Shown: in pieces, positions 34,780-44,278 of the stretch
Numbering within the stretch: the stretch's first letter is position 1
Layout: the number at the start of each line of letters is the position of its first letter
Source: an uncultured Candidatus Saccharibacteria bacterium
GTDB taxonomy: Bacteria > Patescibacteriota > Saccharimonadia > Saccharimonadales > Saccharimonadaceae
NCBI GenBank assembly: GCA_937936045.1
Contig: CALGXC010000004.1
Coordinates: 1-64,000, forward strand
DNA: 64,000 bases
Direction: 5' to 3'
The notes under the pieces: model-generated
Databases searched by the model: none
The model's input: the letters and a program-made list of their open reading frames with translations, nothing else
What the model was told of the DNA's origin: nothing
Made by a program: the position numbers and the translations under genes

Positions 34780-35802
34780 TTACAGACTAGTGGCGATTTT
34801 TTCAATTTGGCTGCTTGAGAGGTTTGCGTCGCCGCTGATTTGATATAAAATCCCGCCGTTTACCCAAGCCGCTTCTTTTCCGCCACTGTAAATTGTTAAT
34901 CCGTCGATCATCGTGGTGTTTGGATTCTTGTGTTTCTCAGAGAAGAATTCTTTCACTGCTGACGAATTCCAGCCGCTTTTTTGCTGGGTTATGGTGTACC
35001 CTGAACTTCCGTCGGCGTAGGCATATTTCATAGAGACCTCGCCCGATTTGAATTTGATAGGTCCGTTCAGGGCGTAGCCGTCTGGTTTGTAGCCTGGGTA
35101 TTTGGCGTCAATTCCTGATTGAACGGCTGCCATTTTTATGGAGATATTTGGCATGCTCAAGTATGTTAAATAGCCACCGAGTAGCATCACTGCAAAACCA
35201 ACAGAAAACGTGTTTAACCAGCGTAATGCGCCGCCTTTTTTCTGGCGTCGACGTGCTTTTTTATTGCTGATAATCTCATTCGACAAAGCTTTCTCAATTG
35301 CTTCATTTTTCAATTGATGAGCGGTTTTTGCGACTGGCTTTTCTATTTTTTGCGGAGCGACGGCGACAAGTGGATTGTTATTCATAGTCAGAGGCTGGCG
35401 TTCTTTTCGCAATTTAGTGTTAACACTAAGAGGTCTTTGTTGGGCGCGACGAGTAACGGGGTGAGTTTCGGCTGGGCGGTTAATAGCAATTTTCTGAGGA
35501 GCTGGCTTGCTGACAATTGGTGTAGAAAACTTCTTCACGGCGACATGTTGTTTCACGTCGACGCGAGCCTTCTGGGGTTTGGCGGCCAATGGCGTACGCT
35601 GCGGCATTTTAACGTGCCGACGATTCAATGTGCTGGATTTCTGAACGTGTGCGGCGTGAATATTTGATACGGATGTACCACGCTTACTGATTAATTGTTC
35701 TTTTTCTATTTCAGATTTTTCAATCTTAATATCATCCATTACCATTCCGGTAATAGTACTGTAAGCTCGTCCATTGATGACTACGTAGTTTTTGCTTGCC
35801 AT
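34780..35802 (-). CDS. Membrane protein with C-terminal DUF4367-like domain
   Basis: The protein has 340 residues. A ~190-residue basic, low-complexity cytoplasmic part rich in Lys/Pro/Gln precedes one transmembrane helix at about 202-221. The extracytoplasmic ~115 residues show the pattern YTITQQ, then TTMIDGLTIYSGG, then AAWVNGGILYQISGD, resembling DUF4367. AGGGGGATTA precedes the ATG. Function unknown; membrane anchoring suggests an envelope role. Confidence 0.65.
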   Translation of the reverse strand: MASKNYVVINGRAYSTITGMVMDDIKIEKSEIEKEQLISKRGTSVSNIHAAHVQKSSTLNRRHVKMPQRTPLAAKPQKARVDVKQHVAVKKFSTPIVSKPAPQKIAINRPAETHPVTRRAQQRPLSVNTKLRKERQPLTMNNNPLVAVAPQKIEKPVAKTAHQLKNEAIEKALSNEIISNKKARRRQKKGGALRWLNTFSVGFAVMLLGGYLTYLSMPNISIKMAAVQSGIDAKYPGYKPDGYALNGPIKFKSGEVSMKYAYADGSSGYTITQQKSGWNSSAVKEFFSEKHKNPNTTMIDGLTIYSGGKEAAWVNGGILYQISGDANLSSSQIEKIATSL

Positions 35803-35891
35803 TAATCCCCCTAATGTTTATTCCTGTATATTATATTACAAATCGCCTAAGGTTTTTTCAAGTGTAAAAATATGTTATAATTTTCGTAATT

Positions 35892-37388
35892 ATGTACCAG
35901 AAAAAGAATCGCACTAAAGAGCTCGCACGGCGGACCTTTGTGTACACGCTGATGACATTATCACTTATAATTCTTCTTACGTTTTTGACGTTTAGAATGC
36001 TCGGCTATACGTTTGATCCAAATACGAAAGAATTGCAACAGACTGGACTTGTTCAATATGAATCACATCCTGGCGGGGCGCTGGTTTATGTTGACGATAT
36101 GGAGCTGCGCCGCACTCCAACGAAAAGCACTGTTCTTCCTGGTAAACACACTTTTTCGATGAAATTGGATAAATACGAACCGTGGCAAAAAACGTTGAAT
36201 ATCAATTCCGATACTGTTACGAATTTGAATTACGCCAGACTGATTCCGACAAAACGCGAAACCACCGAGGTGAAAACGTTCTACTCCTTGCAGTCTGTTT
36301 CTCTGTCGCCAGCTGGTAATTTCTTGATGGGATTTGGTGTTAAGGATAAAACTCCGATTTTGACAATTGGCGACATTCGCGACACGAACAAAGATAAGGA
36401 AAAGTTCACGGAGCATGCATTAAGTACGAGCGTTTTGGCTGGCTATTCCCTGTCTTCTGACAATCATACGTTTACCGTGTCGGAGTGGGACCGCGATTCT
36501 CGTTACGCGTTAGTGAAGCATTCGTATCCAGCGGAAAATAACGCTACGGGCGTGCAGTGGTTAGTTTTTGATAGAGAAAATCCGGAGAAAATTATTGACG
36601 TAACAGCGATGACTGGTTTTGGAATTAAGCAAATCGGCTTTGCGGGGACTGGCGCGCACACGGCTTACGCTCTGCAGGAAACTGGCGAATTGAGGCGAGT
36701 TGATCTTGATAGCTCGACAATTTCCAGCCCAATCTTGACTGGCGTCGAATCTTTCAAGCTTTACGGCGACGATCGTTTGTCCTACCTGGCTGTTATTGAC
36801 GGTAAGAAAGTGGCAGGAATTTGGAAGCGAGACTGGAAAGAGCCGTTTGTGATTGGTACTTTTGCTACTAATTCTACCCCAGTAATTCGAATTTCTCGCT
36901 ATTTTAATAAAGACACGGTGGTTTTGACTGATGGTAAAAATATGACAATTTACAGAGGCGAAATTTCAGATTCTAAGGACCGCCAAAAAGAGTTCTTAAA
37001 AACGGCAAAGATTATTAAAACTGACAATTCGACTACGAACGTAATGATGGACAACGCTGGGAGATTTATCGTGGCACAAAACGGCGCGGTACTGCAGACT
37101 TATGATTTGGAGCGTAAAGAATTGTCGAGCGCGTTTAATATTGGCGTGGCGCAGGAAGTGAAGTGGCTTGACAACTTCTATATTCGTAGCGTTTCTGCGT
37201 CGGGAAAAATGGAGATTCGCGAGTTTGACGGCACGAACGCTCATACGTTGATAGACGTTAAGCCTGGTTTGGATTCTGTTTTGTCTTCGAATCAGCGATA
37301 CGTTTACGGATTGACGACCAACGCTTCTGGAAAAATTGTCCTGAGTAAAATGAATATGGACAATGGTTCGATTGGGCTGTTCAATTAA
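35892..37388 (+). CDS. PEGA-domain membrane protein
   Basis: The protein has 498 residues. One N-terminal transmembrane helix (about 14-37) is followed by a PEGA domain (HPGGALVYVDDMELRRTPT, then LPGKHTFSMKLDKYEPWQ) at about 55-110. A long beta-rich, probably propeller-like domain follows. Such proteins occur on the surface of CPR bacteria and may bind polysaccharide or mediate contact. TATAAT ends 10 nt before the ATG. It converges on the sortase gene. Confidence 0.8.
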   Translation: MYQKKNRTKELARRTFVYTLMTLSLIILLTFLTFRMLGYTFDPNTKELQQTGLVQYESHPGGALVYVDDMELRRTPTKSTVLPGKHTFSMKLDKYEPWQKTLNINSDTVTNLNYARLIPTKRETTEVKTFYSLQSVSLSPAGNFLMGFGVKDKTPILTIGDIRDTNKDKEKFTEHALSTSVLAGYSLSSDNHTFTVSEWDRDSRYALVKHSYPAENNATGVQWLVFDRENPEKIIDVTAMTGFGIKQIGFAGTGAHTAYALQETGELRRVDLDSSTISSPILTGVESFKLYGDDRLSYLAVIDGKKVAGIWKRDWKEPFVIGTFATNSTPVIRISRYFNKDTVVLTDGKNMTIYRGEISDSKDRQKEFLKTAKIIKTDNSTTNVMMDNAGRFIVAQNGAVLQTYDLERKELSSAFNIGVAQEVKWLDNFYIRSVSASGKMEIREFDGTNAHTLIDVKPGLDSVLSSNQRYVYGLTTNASGKIVLSKMNMDNGSIGLFN

Positions 37389-37396
37389 TAGATAAT

Positions 37397-38797
37397 TTAT
37401 CGACCACCGAATAACTTCTCAAGCAAAGTCGGCTCGGGTTTTCCTGGGATATTTGAGTTGTTGCTTTGCTGCTGATTTGAGCTGGATTCTGAAGTCGCAG
37501 TGGCTTTGCTTGGGTCTGGGCTGATTTGTTCCGCAAAGATAAGAAGTCGTTTCTCTGCGGTTCCCAAAGGCACGCAACTTACAAGTGTAAGCATTGGCTT
37601 ATCTGTGTTAATCTGAACTTTTGAGACCTCAGTTGGCATAACAACTTCTGTTGATGTTATTTTATAAGTGTAGCGTTTCCCGTTGTAATTCATGTAGATA
37701 ATGTCGCCCTTGACCAACTTTTCATTCTGAGCGAAGACGAATTTATAATCGCCACCAGCAAAAGCGTCGTTACTGGAGTGCGCGGCAAATACGGCATTTC
37801 CGATTTCGCCTGGCACGGCACTGGCGCCAGGAATTGAAAAGTGAGCCACTCCCTTCTCCATGGCTTTTGATTGCGATTTTGTGTCACTAGCGGCGCCGTA
37901 AATAACTGGCGCATCAACGTTAATTTTTGGGATGATAATCCTAGGTTCTGGTCCGACAGTTACGTCAGTGGAGGCGTCAACGATGATGTTTTGCGGGTTA
38001 ATTGCGCCAGGTGTTGTGTAGGCTGCGACCGCGCCGAAAATAACGCGGTTATATTGCAAAAACATGAAGGCTAATAACACTGATAATCCAGCAATCGCCG
38101 GAACGAAATGCCGAGATTTTTTCACTTTATTAGCGGAGTCGCGAACCTTTTGCTGAATTTGACTGCGGAGTTCTTTTATGGCTGCTTTTTGCGGGTCCAG
38201 AGGCTCGTCTTCGCTGACTACCGGCGTGATATTCTGATTTTCCTTCGTCAATCGAGAAATTTCACGGTTTTTTGCCGCGATGTCGCCCGCGTAGTAACGC
38301 TCATAATACATCTGATAATATTTCTGCCAAGCGCTGTGGTATTGCTTCCATTGGTCCGCCGAAACTTGAGTGTGGACGGTTGAATTTTGAGTTTGAGCGG
38401 TTTGGTTTGCGGGGGCGGAATTGCTTTGTGGATTTGGCTGAATCTGGGTTTGGGCAATTGGCGTCGTCCGCATAGCGTGATTAGCAGAGTCTTTTTTCAG
38501 CTCTGGCCGTGGCGTTGTTGGAGCTTGCTGAGGTTTGGCTATTTGTGCCTTGGGCTGCTCTGATCGGACTTCGGGTTTTGATTGTGATTGAGCGGAAAAT
38601 GGTTGCGTCTGAGGCTTTTCTGGTGCGGAATTCTGTTCTTCTGATCTGTAATAAATAGCGTCAAGCTGCCCACGAATAACATCAGCAGCGGCATTTCGTG
38701 AGGCTGCTGAGTCGCGAGTTGGCGGCGTGAGAGATCGGCGCTGATCTGATACCGGCATGCCCACTCGACCGTTTGATTGATCATCCGTCGGATACAT
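37397..38797 (-). CDS. Sortase with long disordered N-terminus
   Basis: This is a transpeptidase that anchors proteins at the cell surface. The 466-residue protein has ~215 residues of Gln/Pro/Ser-rich cytoplasmic sequence and one transmembrane helix. The sortase domain carries the catalytic His in AAHSSNDAF, Cys in LVSCVPLG and Arg in EKRLLIFA. I start at ATG 38797: the upstream ATG at 38809 is part of the -10 box itself (TATAATG). The class is probably D/E-like; the substrate motif is unknown. Confidence 0.88.
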   Translation of the reverse strand: MYPTDDQSNGRVGMPVSDQRRSLTPPTRDSAASRNAAADVIRGQLDAIYYRSEEQNSAPEKPQTQPFSAQSQSKPEVRSEQPKAQIAKPQQAPTTPRPELKKDSANHAMRTTPIAQTQIQPNPQSNSAPANQTAQTQNSTVHTQVSADQWKQYHSAWQKYYQMYYERYYAGDIAAKNREISRLTKENQNITPVVSEDEPLDPQKAAIKELRSQIQQKVRDSANKVKKSRHFVPAIAGLSVLLAFMFLQYNRVIFGAVAAYTTPGAINPQNIIVDASTDVTVGPEPRIIIPKINVDAPVIYGAASDTKSQSKAMEKGVAHFSIPGASAVPGEIGNAVFAAHSSNDAFAGGDYKFVFAQNEKLVKGDIIYMNYNGKRYTYKITSTEVVMPTEVSKVQINTDKPMLTLVSCVPLGTAEKRLLIFAEQISPDPSKATATSESSSNQQQSNNSNIPGKPEPTLLEKLFGGR

Positions 38798-38900
38798 AAC
38801 TTCTTTCATTATACGTCAAATTGATATCAAATAAAAGTCGTGCTTGTGAGAATTTGCTAGTTGTGCTACAATCATACGGTAGCTTGGAGCGTTCTCTTGT

Positions 38901-38987
38901 GCCGCGGTGGCGGAATTGGTAGACGCGCTAGACTCAAAATCTGGTGAGCAATAGCTCGTGCCGGTTCAAGTCCGGCCCGCGGTACCA
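38901..38987 (+). tRNA. tRNA-Leu (CAA)
   Basis: A class II tRNA of 87 nt has acceptor GCCGCGG/CCGCGGT, anticodon loop CTCAAAA, a long variable arm, T-arm GGTTCAAGTCC and an encoded CCA. The promoter is TTGTGA, 17 bp, TACAAT just upstream. Confidence 0.95.
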
Positions 38988-39005
38988 GAGGCAGCTTCAG
39001 GTGAT

Positions 39006-39031
39006 AATCGTCCATTTTGGGCGATTTTTTT
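39006..39031 (+). terminator. Terminator after tRNA-Leu
   Basis: AATCGTCC (39006-39013) pairs with GGGCGATT (39019-39026), followed by a T-run. Confidence 0.85.
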
Positions 39032-39044
39032 ATGCAAAGAAAAC

Positions 39045-39106
39045 AGCCCGCAGAGGCGCTACCGAGGCTTTATAGCCTTCCAGGCGAGCTGTCTTCTCTG
39101 CGGGCT
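39045..39106 (-). terminator. Branched terminator after a small membrane-protein gene
   Basis: An 11-bp perfect stem (39045-39055 with 39096-39106) encloses AGGCTATAAAGCCT. On the minus strand it abuts the stop of the 39.1-kb gene and ends in GTTTTCTTT. It parallels the structure after the 23.3-kb gene, and both 3' arms contain GCGGGCT. Confidence 0.8.
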
Positions 39107-39331
39107 TTACATCCCTAGCCCTTTCCCTCCGTTAGTTTTTGCGTTTATTAGGAACATGAGGCTAGCGAAGCCTCCGGCAAATGCTCCAATGGGCGCCGCG
39201 GAGGACATGTCTGCGGCAAGCAGGAATGCGATCAGCATCCCAGCCACCGCTCCGATTGCGGCGGAAAGGGCGACGACTGTCGCTAATGCTGTAACCATGA
39301 TGATTAGAGGTCCAATCTTCACGGCACTCAC
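39107..39331 (-). CDS. Small hydrophobic membrane protein
   Basis: The protein has 74 residues. Two hydrophobic segments (about 8-40 and 47-62) are joined by SSAAPIGAFAGG, the same motif type as in the 81-residue protein at 23272-23517, and a Gly/Lys tail follows. The track start is GTG at 39331, very close to AGAGGAA. A GTG four codons later is better spaced. The leader contains a 9-bp hairpin, and a TTGACA, 17 bp, TATCAT promoter lies further up. GC-rich codon use. Function unknown. Confidence 0.65.
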   Translation of the reverse strand: MSAVKIGPLIIMVTALATVVALSAAIGAVAGMLIAFLLAADMSSAAPIGAFAGGFASLMFLINAKTNGGKGLGM

Positions 39332-39456
39332 TTCCTCTCGAGAAGTGCTTTACTCATAACCAAGGGCTACTTTCACCCTTTGACAAGTCATGGGTGAAAG
39401 CTTGATAGTATGATACAACTAATTGTACGTAATGTCAAGCAGATATTTATGAGAAG

Positions 39457-40248
39457 CTACATTTTGCAAATAGCGGTGCTGATTGCTGCTAGCGGCGCTT
39501 TCGGCGACCAAATCAAGTAGCTTGCGGCGCGGGCGCCGACGGTTCCTCGCCAAATTGCCATTGGTGCGTCCCATTTTTGGGTGACGACTTCTCCGCTGTG
39601 GGCGATTATTAAATTGTCGGCATGAAAAACGCAAATTGTTACGGGATATGTGATGGTGAATTTGTGAAGCGCTTCGACGAGTTGTGACAATTGAATGCTG
39701 AACGTAATCATTTTTGGATAAAAAATTGCGCGGAATATTTTCTGAACTTGCGCCAGACTTGCCACGAAAACCACGTGCGGATTGTCCAAAATTTCCTGAA
39801 AACTATTTTGCACAAGGTCAATCGCATCTCGCGTCAGCACGACGGGAATTTCTGACTTTTTGATCAATTCTTCATAGACAATTGCTGTCTGACTATTTCG
39901 TCCAGCGTCGCCGCATAATAGCAATACATCTGCCCATCTTTCCAGCGCCAAAGTTTCAGTGAGCGCTTCGTTTGCTAAACTTCCCGACTGGTTTGTTGGA
40001 GCGAATAACACGTCGGTCATATTCGCAGGAACATTTTTTTTCAAGGCGTCAGGCAGTAAAACGCGAGCCTCGCCCACGCCGGTTTTAAGAGACTCTTGAT
40101 AACTTTCTGCCACCGCCAAAAAACCTAATTTATTGCCGCCGATGATTCCTAATTTTCCCGCTTGGTCGCGTCGTTCTGGCTTATTCCATTCGACATCTGG
40201 AAAAAGTGGCTTCCCTGGTTCTTGTTTTTGCCAAAATTTCATATCCAT
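39457..40248 (-). CDS. Carbohydrate-kinase-like protein, possible NAD(P)H-hydrate dehydratase
   Basis: The protein has 263 residues. Its start GKLGIIGGN and the later VLLLCGDAGRN resemble the ribokinase-fold YjeF C-terminal (NnrD) family, which repairs hydrated NAD(P)H. The usual GxGD anion-hole motif near the C-terminus is altered (WRGTVGARAA), so catalysis is uncertain. The ATG overlaps the exonuclease III stop by one base (TAATG), so the two are translationally coupled. Confidence 0.55.
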   Translation of the reverse strand: MDMKFWQKQEPGKPLFPDVEWNKPERRDQAGKLGIIGGNKLGFLAVAESYQESLKTGVGEARVLLPDALKKNVPANMTDVLFAPTNQSGSLANEALTETLALERWADVLLLCGDAGRNSQTAIVYEELIKKSEIPVVLTRDAIDLVQNSFQEILDNPHVVFVASLAQVQKIFRAIFYPKMITFSIQLSQLVEALHKFTITYPVTICVFHADNLIIAHSGEVVTQKWDAPMAIWRGTVGARAASYLIWSPKAPLAAISTAICKM

Positions 40249-41048
40249 TACAAATTTACCTCAATACTCACCGGACAATGATCGCTGCCCATTTGCTCTG
40301 GATGAATTTGCGGATTAGTAACGCGATTTGCAATTTCACGCGACGCCAGCCAATAGTCAATCCGCCAACCAACATTTCGCGCTCTGGCATTCGCCCAATG
40401 CGTCCACCAAGTGTACGCGCCAGTTTTTTCAGGGAAAGCTGCTCGGAAAGTGTCTGTGAATCCAGCGTCCAAATAGTTCTGAAAACCTTCCCTTTCTTCG
40501 TCGGTGAAGCCGTGCTTGCCGACGTTGGGTTTCGGATTTGCCAAGTCAATTTCCTGATGCGCCACGTTCATGTCGCCGCAATAAAGGACTGGCTTTGACA
40601 ATTCCAGCTCTTCCAGATAAGCCAACACTGCCTTGTCCCATTTTTTATATCGCAAATCCAATCGGCTCAAATCCCCTTTTGAATTCGGAGTGTAGCAATT
40701 GACAATCCAGAAATCGTCAAATTCAGCGGTAATAATTCGTCCTTCGTCGGCTGGATTGCCGTATTCGTCGCCCGTTAAATCAAACCTTTCAATGATGTTC
40801 GGCGGAAAACCGTCGCGCCAGCTTAAGGGCGGAATTTTTGAGAAAATTGCCGTGCCAGAGTAGCCTTTTTTGGTGGCGGAATAGAAATGTTCGTGATAAT
40901 TTGGCAGGTCAATTTCAACCTGATCTCTGGTGGCTTTGGTTTCTTGTAGGCACAGAATATCTGGATTGTACGTGTCGATGAACTTAGCAAATTCACCCTT
41001 ATTTATAACTGCACGAATGCCGTTTACGTTCCAAGAGAAAAGCTTCAT
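40248..41048 (-). CDS. xth: Exodeoxyribonuclease III / AP endonuclease
   Basis: This base-excision repair enzyme has 266 residues. Motifs in order are FSWNVNGIRAV, CLQETKA with the metal-binding Glu, YCGDMNVAH, and GSDHCPV with the catalytic Asp-His. It is full length. TATAAT ends 6 nt before the ATG, so it should be leaderless. Confidence 0.95.
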   Translation of the reverse strand: MKLFSWNVNGIRAVINKGEFAKFIDTYNPDILCLQETKATRDQVEIDLPNYHEHFYSATKKGYSGTAIFSKIPPLSWRDGFPPNIIERFDLTGDEYGNPADEGRIITAEFDDFWIVNCYTPNSKGDLSRLDLRYKKWDKAVLAYLEELELSKPVLYCGDMNVAHQEIDLANPKPNVGKHGFTDEEREGFQNYLDAGFTDTFRAAFPEKTGAYTWWTHWANARARNVGWRIDYWLASREIANRVTNPQIHPEQMGSDHCPVSIEVNL

Positions 41049-41084
41049 AGTTTTATTATACCGTGATGATATAATTTAATGAAT

Positions 41085-41888
41085 ATGCTACCAATGTACG
41101 ATAAGTTTTTGGGCGAAATATCAAGCGGCTTTATGGACGTCGGAGGCGTGAAAACTGCTTATTATTTTTATCAAGGCGACTCGAATAAAACTATTTTGCT
41201 AATTCACGGCATTGGTGGCGATTTTCACGGGCTGATTCCGCTGGCTTATCACCTGAAAAATGACGCGAATTTGGTGTTTGTTGACTTGCCCTCTCACGGC
41301 AGAAGCCAATTGATAAAAGACATGAAAATGAGCGACGTTGAAAATTGGGCGATGAATTTGATGTCGGCTTTTGATGGTAAAGGCGTGTCAATTGACGAGG
41401 TTGTTGCTCATTCGCTTGGATGTTTGGCGGCAAATAAAATGCGATGCCGGAAAATTTGGTACATCAGTCCTCCGATGAAAACTTCGGTTATGTCGAGAAT
41501 TTCCTCGTCGTTCTTTTACCGCACTCGTCGGGTGAATCAATATATTTATTTGAACTATTACTTTTCGGTGTTTCGTGGGCTGTGTTTGGTGAATAATAGG
41601 CGGAAAAGCACCGTGGATTTGATACGGTGGCTGACGAAAAATACGCGAGTAACGCGGCGGCAATATTTGGAGCAATCGAAAATTGCGCGGGATATTTCTC
41701 GGGGTGGAAAAATTATTATTTCTGAGCGTGAATTTACAGGATTGATAGTTGGGCGACGGGACAAGATTTCGCTTCCTGTGAACGCCGCCGATAGCGTAAA
41801 AATTGATAAATTTGTGGAGCTTGATACGGGACATTTGTCGGTGTTGGATAGCCCAGAACTGGTTGCCGAATTGATATTGGCGGAATAA
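41085..41888 (+). CDS. Alpha/beta hydrolase
   Basis: The protein has 267 residues. The oxyanion region is LLIHGIGGD, the nucleophile elbow is VAHSLGCLAA, and a C-terminal DTGHLSV supplies the His; the acid is probably in the preceding region. The substrate is unknown. The frame begins at an ATG at 41079, but the -10 box TATAAT ends only 3 nt before it. The next in-frame ATG at 41085 fits a leaderless start, so I use it. Confidence 0.8.
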   Translation: MLPMYDKFLGEISSGFMDVGGVKTAYYFYQGDSNKTILLIHGIGGDFHGLIPLAYHLKNDANLVFVDLPSHGRSQLIKDMKMSDVENWAMNLMSAFDGKGVSIDEVVAHSLGCLAANKMRCRKIWYISPPMKTSVMSRISSSFFYRTRRVNQYIYLNYYFSVFRGLCLVNNRRKSTVDLIRWLTKNTRVTRRQYLEQSKIARDISRGGKIIISEREFTGLIVGRRDKISLPVNAADSVKIDKFVELDTGHLSVLDSPELVAELILAE

Positions 41889-41908
41889 TTATTTGCTATA
41901 CTGTAGGT

Positions 41909-42931
41909 ATGAGTAAGAAAGACGATAAAAAACTAATTGTTAATATGATTTCTGAGAGCGAATTCACCGTTCAGGGTCATGGTGTGCATACGGCTTATAA
42001 GGAGATTACGGACGCGCTGCGTAAAAGAAAAGATATTGATATTGAAGTGAATTCTGATCGTCCCGCTGATATTGTTCATATTCAGACTATGGGTTTGTAT
42101 TCGTTTCGGCATTTGATGAAAAAAAGTGGCAAAAAAGTTGTTTCTGCTCACATTGTGCCGGATAGTTTTATCGGTTCAATTAAAGGCGCGAAGTATTGGA
42201 AGCCTTTGGGTCGAGCGTGGCTAAAATTCTTTTACAAAAAGGCTGATTTGGTTTTGGCCTGCTCTGGCATGGTTGCTGATGAATTGATAAATGACATGCA
42301 CGTGCCAAAGACGAAAGTTCTTTACAATACGATAAATATGTCGAGATATAAGCATTCTGCTGCGGAGAAAAAGTCGGCTCGGAAGAAGCTTGGCTTGAAG
42401 GATGATGATTTTGTGGTTATGGGAAATGGTCAAGTCCAGCCGCGAAAACGTTTGGATATTTTAATAAAAGCTGCCAAAGAAATGCCAGATGTAAAGTTTT
42501 TCTGGGTGGGAGGAATTCCGTTTAAGAATTTGGGCGCGGATTATAACGCCATGCAAAATATGATAAAAAATGCGCCGAATAATCTCACTGTAACTGGTGT
42601 GATACCTCTGGAAAATGTTCGTGACTATTATGTCGCTGCCGACGTTTTCGTCCTGCCCGCTATGCAGGAAAATCATCCTATGTGCGTCTTGGAGGCGGCT
42701 GGCGCTGGCTTGCCGATCATTCTGCGCGACATTCCGCAGTACAATGACACATTTAAGGGCGACGCTGTTATGGCAAAAACGGACGATGAGTTCTTGGAGT
42801 TGATTAGTAAATTGCGCAAAGATAAGAAAGCCTATAAGAAAGCGCAACTTGGTGCTGAGAAAATTGCTGAGCGTTTTGACAGCAGTGTTGGCGCCGAGCG
42901 ATTGGTCGAATTTTATCGATCGCTGATATAA
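41909..42931 (+). CDS. GT4-family glycosyltransferase
   Basis: The protein has 340 residues and a GT-B fold. An N-terminal domain has VSAHIVPDSFIGS. The C-terminal donor site has NGQVQPRKRLD, then PAMQENHPMCVLEAAGAGLP with the family Glu pair. It probably transfers a sugar to a lipid such as diacylglycerol, given the gene next to it. TATACT ends 6 nt before the ATG. Confidence 0.9.
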   Translation: MSKKDDKKLIVNMISESEFTVQGHGVHTAYKEITDALRKRKDIDIEVNSDRPADIVHIQTMGLYSFRHLMKKSGKKVVSAHIVPDSFIGSIKGAKYWKPLGRAWLKFFYKKADLVLACSGMVADELINDMHVPKTKVLYNTINMSRYKHSAAEKKSARKKLGLKDDDFVVMGNGQVQPRKRLDILIKAAKEMPDVKFFWVGGIPFKNLGADYNAMQNMIKNAPNNLTVTGVIPLENVRDYYVAADVFVLPAMQENHPMCVLEAAGAGLPIILRDIPQYNDTFKGDAVMAKTDDEFLELISKLRKDKKAYKKAQLGAEKIAERFDSSVGAERLVEFYRSLI

Positions 42932-42950
42932 ATGGTATAATGGGGCTATT

Positions 42951-44249
42951 ATGAGGATAGGACTTTTTACGGACAGCTACAGACCGTCCATTAACGGTAT
43001 CGTTTACGTTGTTGAATCATTAAAGCGCGAGCTGGAAGCTTTGGGGCATGAGGTTTATGTTTTTTGCCCAGCAAAGTCTATTAGTCCGTCCAAGCAAGCC
43101 GAACTTCTCCACGAAGATGAGAATAGTCGAATAATTCGTTTCCGCTCAATTACGGGCGCGTTCTTTGATGATTACGACACGTCGGTATTCTTCCCTCCTG
43201 TGGTGCAGCGTCAAATTGCTAATATGCATCTGGACGTTGTTCATATTTTTACGCCGTCGCAAATTGGGCTATTGGGCGTGAAGGCGGCGAAGAAAAATAA
43301 TATTCCTTTGATTATTCAGCATTGTACGGATCTATATGAATTCGTCGATCATTACCCTGCGGTTTTGCCAGGAGTTTTGGCGCTGGCGGGAGTGGTTTTT
43401 CCGTTGTCGGTAAAGCTGAATGGACAGGATTTGCTGGAAGTTGCCAAATTATATCGTCCGCGTAATGGCGTAACGAAATGGAATAAAGATATTATTGAGC
43501 GCGTCATAACTATTTTATACAGCAAGGCGGATGCGGTGATTGCTCTGTCACGTAAAAGCCGCGATCAATTGGAATCTTGGCAGACTGAAGATTATACGTA
43601 CGATGTTACTTTAATGCCAAACGGCGTGAATGCTCTTCCGCGGGCGAGCGCGAAGCGAGTTGCAGAATTTCGCGGGCAATGGGGTCTTGATGAAAAAGAT
43701 GAAGTGTTTGGCTTTGTGGGGCGTTTGGGCGAGGAAAAGAATTTGCCAATTTTGATTCAGGCGTTTAGCGAGTTTATTGCCGAAGCCCGTCCGAAATCAA
43801 AGCTATTGTTTGTCGGTGATTTTGAATATCGAAAGACTTTGGAAAAAATGGCAGCCGAGACGGATTTTGCGGATAGGATTATATTTACTGGCGCTATGCC
43901 GCGAGAAGATTTGGGCGTGGCGTATAAAGTGATGAGCGTGTTTACTTTTCCTTCGCTCAAAGATACGCAGGGCTGGGTGCTTCACGAAGCTGCTCACGCT
44001 GGAAAGCCGATTGTTATTATTGACAAGGAAGTTTCAGAGGTTGTGAAGGATGGAGTTAATGGCTATTTTGCAGAGAATAATCCAGAAAGCGTCGCGGAAA
44101 AAGTAATTGCAATTCTAAAAAGTCCGAAAAAACAAGCAGAATTTAGTGCTGAAAGTAAAAAATTAGCCAACAAGTTTACAGAGCGAAGTCAAGTGAAGAA
44201 GCTCGAAAAGCTTTATCAAAAGCTAATTGACGCGCGCGAAAACCAATAA
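42951..44249 (+). CDS. GT4-family glycosyltransferase, probably glycolipid synthesis
   Basis: The protein has 432 residues. It begins with FTDSYRPSINGIVYVVESLK, characteristic of diacylglycerol glucosyltransferase and mannosyltransferase (PimB-like) enzymes. The donor domain has GRLGEEKN and SLKDTQGWVLHEAAHAGKP. It lies 19 bp after the other GT4 gene but has its own TATAAT 9 nt before the ATG. Together they likely build a two-sugar glycolipid, as in Gram-positive-type envelopes. Confidence 0.9.
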   Translation: MRIGLFTDSYRPSINGIVYVVESLKRELEALGHEVYVFCPAKSISPSKQAELLHEDENSRIIRFRSITGAFFDDYDTSVFFPPVVQRQIANMHLDVVHIFTPSQIGLLGVKAAKKNNIPLIIQHCTDLYEFVDHYPAVLPGVLALAGVVFPLSVKLNGQDLLEVAKLYRPRNGVTKWNKDIIERVITILYSKADAVIALSRKSRDQLESWQTEDYTYDVTLMPNGVNALPRASAKRVAEFRGQWGLDEKDEVFGFVGRLGEEKNLPILIQAFSEFIAEARPKSKLLFVGDFEYRKTLEKMAAETDFADRIIFTGAMPREDLGVAYKVMSVFTFPSLKDTQGWVLHEAAHAGKPIVIIDKEVSEVVKDGVNGYFAENNPESVAEKVIAILKSPKKQAEFSAESKKLANKFTERSQVKKLEKLYQKLIDARENQ

Positions 44250-44278
44250 ATTATGAGTCGAGTTTGTAATTAATGCGA

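Noticed and set aside
38797..38809. Sortase start at ATG 38809
   Set aside because: That ATG is inside the TATAATG -10 box. The next in-frame ATG 12 nt downstream fits.
42461..42847. 128-codon minus-strand frame opposite a glycosyltransferase
   Set aside because: It is a shadow of the GT4 gene; composition is Ile/His/Arg-rich antisense noise.
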